From Laguncularia racemosa (lineage: Eukaryota; Streptophyta; Magnoliopsida; Myrtales; Combretaceae): 64,000 nucleotides of DNA. Below, one piece after another: positions 23,401-32,400 of the stretch; the first letter of the stretch is position 1, and the number at the start of each line of letters is the position of its first letter. The DNA is taken from positions 930,001-994,000 of the forward strand of contig JBBMOL010000146.1 in NCBI GenBank assembly GCA_037954665.1, written 5' to 3'. Below the pieces are notes generated by a model, which saw nothing but the letters and a program-made list of their open reading frames with translations, was not told the DNA's origin and did not search any database. The position numbers and the translations under genes are program-made.

Positions 23401-26400
23401 AGATTCAACATCTGCATCTACATTGTCCCTCCAAAACTTTTGAGCTCATCCTGTCCAATCCAATGGTTTTGTGGTGAGTCATCTAACGCTAAGTCCAAGG
23501 TCTGGTAGTTTGGTTGACTATGATGTTGGTGACGCCTACAAGGACTACAACCACCACCTACAAGACATGTTAAAGCACCAGATGATGAGGGAATAATGGA
23601 GTTGCTCAGGTTAAAGCAGAAACTTGTTTCCAAAGATAAGGATGAGCGGCTAAATAAAAAAATTAAGGGAAAAGGTTTTTACTGCTTTGTGCTCAACATT
23701 AAGTAGGGCAATCCACACAATTATGATTGCCACCAATGATGGGAAGGATAAAAAAGAAGAAGATGATGATTTCAGATGTCAATATGCCATGCAACACTAT
23801 CCAACTTTGCAAATGAGGTCATGTGCTTTTCAAAGGGCAGTGTATGTGCTATCACCCTGTTCCCACAGTATGCATAATCGAAGATAGAAAGAAGTACTAG
23901 AGTCCCAGCTGTTATGTTTTTATTTTGCTCATGTATTCAAGATACTAAAAGAATTGTTTCACTTGATGGGCTCCCCATTAATAGTTATAGGGAAGTAATG
24001 AAATATAAATTATAAAATCACACTAAATCTAGGGTTTAAGCTCCTAGATGATGCTGATTTATATATGTTAACTAGCTAGATTTTTTTACTTATTCTGTTT
24101 TTATTAAAAAGATTTGTAATCAATATACTTTCCTAAATTAAACATTTTCCTAAATTAGAAATTTTAGCTTTCCTAAATTATACTTATAATTTCTGTATAA
24201 ATATCCATATACATAAGATGTAAATATTCATTCAAGGGAAATAAGAATTCTATTTTGCGAAAACTCACATGGTATTAGAGTTCCCTTGCTGCCTTTGAAG
24301 GTGATTTTATTCCCGCACAGCATTAGTTTCTTGTTTCCCAAAAGAGGTCGAGTTTACTCCCTTGTTTTTTTTATTTTTTTTTTCATCACAGCCACTTTCC
24401 CAAGGCCGACCACCCTTCGATCAATCGTCCCTCAAAGTCCGACCACCACCTAAAGCCACGCATGAGCTCAAGCGCCGATTGTAGTTTCCTTGGCGTTCTT
24501 CATTCATCGGCGCGTGAGGTCCTCGCTGACCATCCTTAGCTTCGTTCCATGCTTAGAACCTTGCATCATGTCATCTGGCCACTATTCTCCAGTTACAATC
24601 GTCCGATTAGAGGTCAGATTTTTTTTTACAACTTGTTCTCCATAGTTTTGACCAGCTCTATTACACTTGTGTCTATGGAGGATGCTAAGACAGTAGATAA
24701 TGGGTCTATCTCACAAATCAGTGTCATGAAACTTGATGGAGTTGGTACGTATCTTGTTTGGTCCCGTGCTTGTTTGCTATTTATTAAATCCAAGAGGTTG
24801 CTAGGATATATTACTGGTGAAACAAAACCTCCTAAGGTGTTTGATGCTACCTATGCCCAATGGGATTCTGAAAACTCACTTGTTATGACATGGCTTTTGA
24901 ATACTATGCATCATCGAATTTCCAAACAATATTTATTACTGAACACTGCTGAGAAAATTTGAAACTCAACTACATGAACCTATTCTTGCAAAGGAAACAA
25001 TGCCCAGATTTTTGAAATCCGGAATAAAATCCATGGTACGAAACAAGGTGAGTTAACAATCACTAAATATTGTTCTGAATTAAGTGGGTTATGGCAGGAG
25101 ATAGACTATTATCAGGATCTTCAAGCACATTGTACGGAAGATGCTATTCTATTTCAAAATTTGGTTGAAAAGAAGAGAGTATGATTTTCTAGCTGGTTTA
25201 AACCCAGAGTATGATCAGATAAGGGTTCAAGTTCTTGGTAAAATTCCTTTTCCTTTTCTTGAGGATGCATACTCTCATGTTCAACAGGAAGAAAGCCGAC
25301 GTGGTGTCATGCTTTATACAACACCAGTCGAGAAGTCTGGGTTAACTGTTTCTCATGAGCAATCAAAGGCAACCACTTCTGATAAAGATCGCTTACATTG
25401 TGACTATTGTGGAAAGCCAAGGCATACAAAGGAGACTTGCTAGAAGCTACATGATCGACCAACTAGAGGTCGGGTGGAAAAACGAGTCAGTTCATCAAGG
25501 GCTCAAGCAAATATGGTGGAATCTGTGGAAGCATCCAAAGAGATATGCTCTAGAGAAACTTTGTCTTCTAATGAAATTCAACATCTTTGTCACCTTCTGA
25601 CCAAACTTGAGTCTTCCACCAATGCCACATTCAATTATGTGCAATCAGGTACTGCCTTTACTGCTCACCTTAATTATTGGATTATTGACTCTGGTGTAAA
25701 TAGACACATGACAAGCTTTTCAGAATATCTTCAAAACTATTCTTCATGTAAAAGGGAGAGTGTCAAAATAGCCGATGGCTCCTTAACTCCTGTATCAAGA
25801 ACAGGTTCTATTATTTGTACTCCTACAGTTAATCTCTCATCTTTTCTTTATGTACCAGAGTTTCCAATTAATTTTTTATCTATCAGTACCATTATAAAAT
25901 CTCTAAACTGTAAAATCGTGTTCTTCCCTAATCATTGTGTTTTTCAGGATCTTCAAACCGAAAAGAGGATTGGTAGTGGTAGATTGCATGATGGCTTATA
26001 TATGCTTGATAGACCTAGAGACTCAGGACAAGCCTTTTTGGGTAATAGTAAGGATGTAAACCAAGAAATAATACAATGGCATAAGCAATTAGGACATCCA
26101 TCATTTTTTATTTTGAAAAAGTTATATCCCAGTTTATTTTCGATAATTCAGTCTGAATCTTTGTTTTGTGATGCTTGTAAGTATGCGAAGCACACTAGAA
26201 ACTCTTATCCTTTACATAATAACAGAAGTACCATTTCTTTTATGACTATCCATTCTGATGTATGGGGTCCTACTCAAACAACTTCTTTATCGGGTAGTCA
26301 CTGGTTTGTTACTTTTATTGATTGTTGCAGTCGAATGACATGGGTATATTTGTTAAAAGCAAAAAAATGAAGTTTTTTCTTGCTTTAAATCATTTCATAA

Positions 26401-29400
26401 GATGATCTATACTCAATTTAGTGCCAAGATAAGAATCTTGAGAATCGATAATGGCACCGAATACATGGATAAAAACTTTGTAGTTTATTTGGGATCTAAT
26501 GGGATATTACATCAAACCAGTTGTCCTTACACTAGTGCACAAAATCGGGTTGCTGAAAGGAAAAATAGGCATTTGTTAGAAGTGGCAAGATCTCTTATGT
26601 TCACTATGAATCTATCAAAACCTTATTAGGGAGATGCTATTCTAGTAGCTACTTATCTTATTAACAAAATACCACTTAAAAACCTTGATTTTCAAAGCCC
26701 ACTTGAAGCCTTAAAGGGTAAGAATGAATATACTATTCCTCCAAAGGTGTTTGGCTATGTTTGTTTTGTTCACACTAGAAATGCTAGGAAGCTTGACCCT
26801 AGAGCAATTAAATGTGTGTTTATTGGGTATTCTCCTACACAGAAAGGTTACAAATGTTATCATCCTCCTTTCAGGAGATTTTTTGTCAGTATGGATGTTA
26901 CCTTCTGAGAATTTGAGCCCTATTTTAGCAATGCCTCATCACCTCTTTAGGGGGAGAGCAATAAGGAAGAAGAGGTAATTTCTCCTAGCTCTAGTATTGT
27001 GGAACCTCTTAATGATGACATAAGGAAGGGTGAAAGTGAAGAAAGAGTTCAAAGGGAGACTATTGGACGTCTGGATAAACCTGATTTGTTGAAGTATTCA
27101 AGGAGAAACAAGGCAGAAGAAGTCATCATGCTATCTACAGAGTCCTCCTCTACTGGTGAGTTATCTACTTTTCCTAATGAGCTAGATCTGCCTCTCTCTC
27201 TTAGAAAAGGTGTCAGGTCTTGTACTAAACATCCTTTATCTAACTTTGTCTCCTATGATTCATTGTCTCCATCATATAGAGCTTTTGTCTATTTCCTCTA
27301 TGTCTATTCCACAAAATTGGAAGGAAGCATTCACAGATCCTAAGTGAAAGGAAGCTATGATTGAAGAAATGAAGGCTTTATCCAAAAGTGAGACTTGGGA
27401 ACTTGTCACTCCTCCACTAGATAAGAAATTGGTTGGCTGTAAATGGGTATTCACTATAAAACATAAAGCTGATGGTTCAATTGAGAGATTCAAAGATAGA
27501 TTAATGGCTAAGGGATTCACTCAAATTTATGGAATAGATTATTAAGAGACATTTGCCCTTGCTGCTAAAATGAACTCTATCAGAATCTTATTGTCCTGTG
27601 CAGCGAATCTTGATTGGGACTTACAACAGTTTGATGTGAAGAATGCATTTCTTCATGGGAACTTGGAAGAGGAAGTGTATATGGAGATTCCTCCTGAATT
27701 TGATAATGAACAAAGTCAAGGAAAGGTGTGTAAACTGAAGAAAGCTTTGTACGAACTCAAACAATCTCCTAGAGCTTGGTTTGATAGATTCGGCAAAGCT
27801 ATGATTTCCTTTGGCTACCAGCAAAGCAATGCTGATCATACCCTCTTCATAAAACATAAAAAGGGTAAACTCATTCTTTTAATAGTTTATGTTGATGACA
27901 TAGTAATGACAGGAGATGATAGAGAAGAGATAAACCAATTGAAGAAGCGACTAGCACAAGAGTTCAAGATAAAAGATTTGGGAAAATTGCAGTACTTCTT
28001 GGGAATTGAGGTTGCAAGATCAAAAAAAGGAATCTTTATTTCTCAAAAGAAGTATATCCTGGATCTCTTAAAAGAAACGGACATGACAAGTTATAAACCT
28101 GCTGAATCGCCCATTAATACTAATCACAAGATACAAGCAAGGGTAGGAGATTCTATTGCTAAGGAGAGATATCAAAGGTTGGTTGGAAGACTCATTTATC
28201 TTTCTCAAACTAGACCAGACATAGCTTATGCAGTCAACTTGGTGAGTCAATTCATGCATGAGCCTCGAGATTCTCATATGCAAGTTGTCTTTCGCATTTT
28301 GAGATATTAGAAATCTACTCCAGGGAAAGGTCTCCTTTTCTCCAAGCATGGTCATCTCCAGATAGAAGCCTTTACAGATGTAGATTGGGCTGGGTCTCTA
28401 GATGATAGAAGATCTATACTCGATTATTGTACATTTGTAGGAGGAAACTTAGTTACTTGGAGAAGCAAGAAGCAAAGTGTAGTGGCTAGATCAAGTGTAG
28501 AACCTGAATACAGAGCTATGGCTCAGGGTGTCTGTGAACTCCTTTGGCTTAAAAAATTACTAGAAGAATTAAGACCGACTAAAAAGGGGAAACTTTTCTT
28601 GTATTGTGATAACAAGGCTACCATCAATATAGCCCACAATCCAGTTCAGCATGACCAAACAAAATACATTGAAATTGATCTACACTTCATCAAAGAAAAG
28701 AATACAAGTGATATCTTAAGTCTATTTCATGTACCATTTGAAAAGCAGCTTGCTGATGTATTTACAAAAGGTCTCAATAATCAGATTTTTCATACACTAG
28801 CTTGCAAGTTGGGCATGTGTAACATCTTTACACCAACTTAAAGGGGAGTGTTAACTAGCTAGATTTTTTACTTATTCTGTTTTTATTAGAAAGATTTGTA
28901 ATTAATATGCTTTCCTAGATTAAACATTTTCCTAGACTATAAATTTTAACTTTCCTAAATTGGACTTGTAATTTCTATATAAATATCTCTATACATTAGA
29001 TGTAAATATTCATTCAAGAGAAATAAGAATTCTATTTCATGAAAACTCACAATAGTATGTATCAAATGAAAAACATGGGCAGTGTAACAGGACATCACAT
29101 CCTCACCTGAAGCATTTGCGCTATCACAAGCTTGCTTTTTCTTCATTTCAGACAAGCATTCCTCTTCAAAACGCTCACGACCCTCAAGAAGTATGCCAAG
29201 ATAATTATAGACATTGCTCTGAATCTTTAACTTGATATTTTCCTGCTCATCTGCTGAGAAGGGAACAGTCTTGTATAGAATCCTGGCCTGAATCAACCCA
29301 TGGGCTTTTAGATTTTTCAAAAGTTACAAACTACTATTAGATTGAATGTGTATACCTTAAAAATGATAGCACAAAGCATAAGATTTCCTGATATATGTTC

Positions 29401-32400
29401 ATAAATCTAGTGAAACAAGTTGTCAAATAAAGATATCAAGTACATTTGAGCAATCAACAGATAGTTTATTCTAGTGTTTGAAACCTGTGACTAGCCCTAC
29501 CAACTCCCTCAAATGTAATGTCTGGGAATCATCTCAGTTAATTCAGTCTTCCACTTTCTCTCATATAACAAGTACTTCCTACTCTTGTTCACCATCATGT
29601 CAAAACTTGTGATTAGCCTTACTAACTCCCCGAAATATCGGGGAATCAGCTCAGTTAATTCAGTACTCCACTTTCTCTCATATAACAAGTATTTCCTACT
29701 CTTGTTCACCATCATATCTAAGTGATAGAGTTTGAAAGCATGATAAAAGTTATGAAAGAGAAATGAACTTATAATGGGCTAGACTGATCCAAAAAGAAAG
29801 GAGAAAGAAAACAACTGGTCAAGTAGAACAGCCCAAGGATATGGTTAAGGGTGAGCCGCTAATCCTATTGTAACGTGAAATCTGCTCTAACCTGCATAAT
29901 TTTTTTCTTTGGATAATTTCTAACCTGCATAATTGGATATGGTAAGGTATAAGGTTTAACATTTACACACCCTACACCTACCTTGAAACCTACACTCTAA
30001 GATATACAAATGGAGGTATAGTTTTCGGGCTACCTTGCACCCAACCCATAAAAATTCTTAATGGATAATATTGAATATAACATCATAAATATTTTTAAAT
30101 CAACACATACTTAAGATCCAAACTCATCTGTCCATTTCAAAAAGTAAGATCCTAAAATATATTATATTCTTCATTCTTTGCTGCATTTCATATTCTTTAT
30201 ACTGCTGCATAATTTCTCTAGACTCTAATGGCCCCTTTACTTTCTAAAATAGAATAAATAAGGAGCAGAAAAGTTTCTTCCTTAGAAATGAATTTTACTA
30301 CTAATAGGTTAGAAATTTATATTTCAGTATTTACTTTATATAAATTTTTATTATAAAAAATATTTATTCCAATATTTACTCTACCTCATAAAAATTGATA
30401 TGCTACAGGGCTACTTCAAAAATTTTATATTATAAAAGTGCAATAAACAATTTTACATGTTTTACAAGATATTCTGCACTCGTAGGTTTTACAATATAGA
30501 AGTTCTAGAGTAGTTTCTACATGTTATAAGGTAGGCTGCAATTCTAAAATTTGAAACGAGAATCCACAAGGTAGGTTTCTCATACCTTATCCACTTTATA
30601 TATTTTTTGGATTAGTCCCTACCCACCTTATATTGCTAATCCTTAGATATGGTGAGGAAGTTACTTGAAAGTACTAGAATTCACCATATATGTAAATATC
30701 CTACAAAATGCAAATCAAAGGAATTTGGAAATTCCCTCTTATCAAAACCTAAATAGCAACAAGGGAATTTGTATGACCAGGATACGAGGTATTTGAGCCA
30801 AATCAAGTCAAGTACTCAACTATAATACTAAAACCTACTTGAACTTGATGAACCCTCGTTATTCAGAGTTACATATTGAATATTCCAAAAGATCAAATAC
30901 CGGAATGTAGCTAAAACTAAGCTGGTTACATCACTAGCTTAGGATCATCAGCTAAGCAACACTCAAATGCTAACCACTCTAACTCAAACAACGTGCCATG
31001 CAAACTCAATAACGGCTTAACCAAATATAAATGTCTAATAAGTTCAAGGAACTAGACTCTTATGCCAGACATCAAAGAGAAATCAAAATAAGCACAAACA
31101 CATGTAAATATTTACAGGATTGAGGAAAAATTTTCAAACTAATTTAAAGCATCAAAGCCAAACAACCAATCTAACCCATCTGGAACTCACCTGCTTAAAT
31201 ATGGTACTTGTTCCAGATCCATTACATCCAACTAAAAGGATCTTTTGAAGTGTGTGGCGAACAATACGATGAGGAATGCTCTGGTTATCCAAGTAGTATT
31301 CTGGCTCCATATAAGAATTAGAAGATCTTGAGGGTATGGGCAATGATAAAAAGGCGCATAGGACCTTAGTTCCAGCCTTGAAAACAAAGTGAAATATTTC
31401 AGTGAGTTCTTTCCTGTATCAAGAAGACAGAAGGGCCCAAAATAGTAAACATGAATTAAGGGTTACCTTTCCCCAAATGTAACCTTTAGTATTCTTTTGT
31501 CCCTCCTCTTGGTATGAGCCATCCTCATTCACCCAGAAGTGTGGATTCCCAGCACACTGAACCCCCGCCAACTGCTCAATCCAATAGACAAGAGTCATAA
31601 TATGCATCAATGAACTAATAAAATAATCAATATATAATTATCCAAAAAATAATCAATATATGTTTCAATGGTCCAACCTGCAACATTCGGAGTTCTACTT
31701 TTGTAATCTCACGACCATTTATGAAAACACCTGTCTTTCCATTGCTAGCATTTGGCCTGATTGGACCCCCGACATTAAGATGGGGACTAATAATCTTTGA
31801 AGGCTTCTGACCTTCCTGTTTATTTAAGCCCAATCGTAAAACTTAATCCAGAAGTCAATCAAATAAGGAAAAAAAAAAATTCGGGTACATGATAAGGAAA
31901 AAATTTAAGTATACACTAATGGAACATTCACCTTTCCCCAAAGACCAGATACTTTATCATACCAATAATTGCCAGGTTTTAAGTTCTTCGGTGGATTTGG
32001 ACAGTTCTGCAATACTGCAAGCTCCTCGCAACAAAGAGGTTTGCCATTCACAGAGACATATTCTGGCGGCAATTGATTAGCTTCGCAAAACTTCTCGGCC
32101 TTCATAATCTGTCTAATTTCCAAATCGTTCAACAGCCGTTTGAGCATTCTTGAGCATTTCCCCAAGCTCCCTCGTTTAGATTCAGCTATAGGATATCCAA
32201 TACAAGAAACACATTTTCTCCCCTCAGGCATTGACCCCATAGCTCTAAGCACACAGTTACTACAATACTTTGCATCACAAACAATGCAAACCTCTTTCTC
32301 TGTAAATCTGTTACCCTTTAAGCACCGATAACAAGATCCTTTCTTTCCTTTGCTCTGAGGTTCCCTCTTTGAGTGAAAAGCATCCCCATTATTACCCCTA

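Larger units (their letters stand above)
24066..29051 (+). mobile_element. Ty1/copia LTR retrotransposon (defective), in XLG1 intron 5, antisense
   Basis: The 5' LTR is 24066-24269 and the 3' LTR is 28849-29051; both run TGTTAACTAG to CTCACA. The primer-binding site TGGTATTAGAGT is at 24270-24281, and the purine tract AAAGGGGAG at 28840-28848. The domain order gag-PR-INT-RT-RNaseH is that of Ty1/copia. About 19 differences between the 204-bp LTRs (hand count) indicate an old insertion. The flanks ATATA and ATAGT do not give a clean target duplication. Confidence 0.92.

Noticed and set aside
24061..29056. A clean target duplication for the copia element
   Set aside because: The flanks ATATA and ATAGT agree at only three of five positions, so no duplication is claimed.
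29509..29715. Open frame with an internally duplicated peptide (minus)
   Set aside because: It is produced by the intron-4 tandem repeat, has no family resemblance and lies between verified exons.
29936..30620. A MITE in intron 4 suggested by 'ggtaaggtataagg'-type phrases in opposite orientation
   Set aside because: The inverted similarity is short and patchy, and no target duplication was found.
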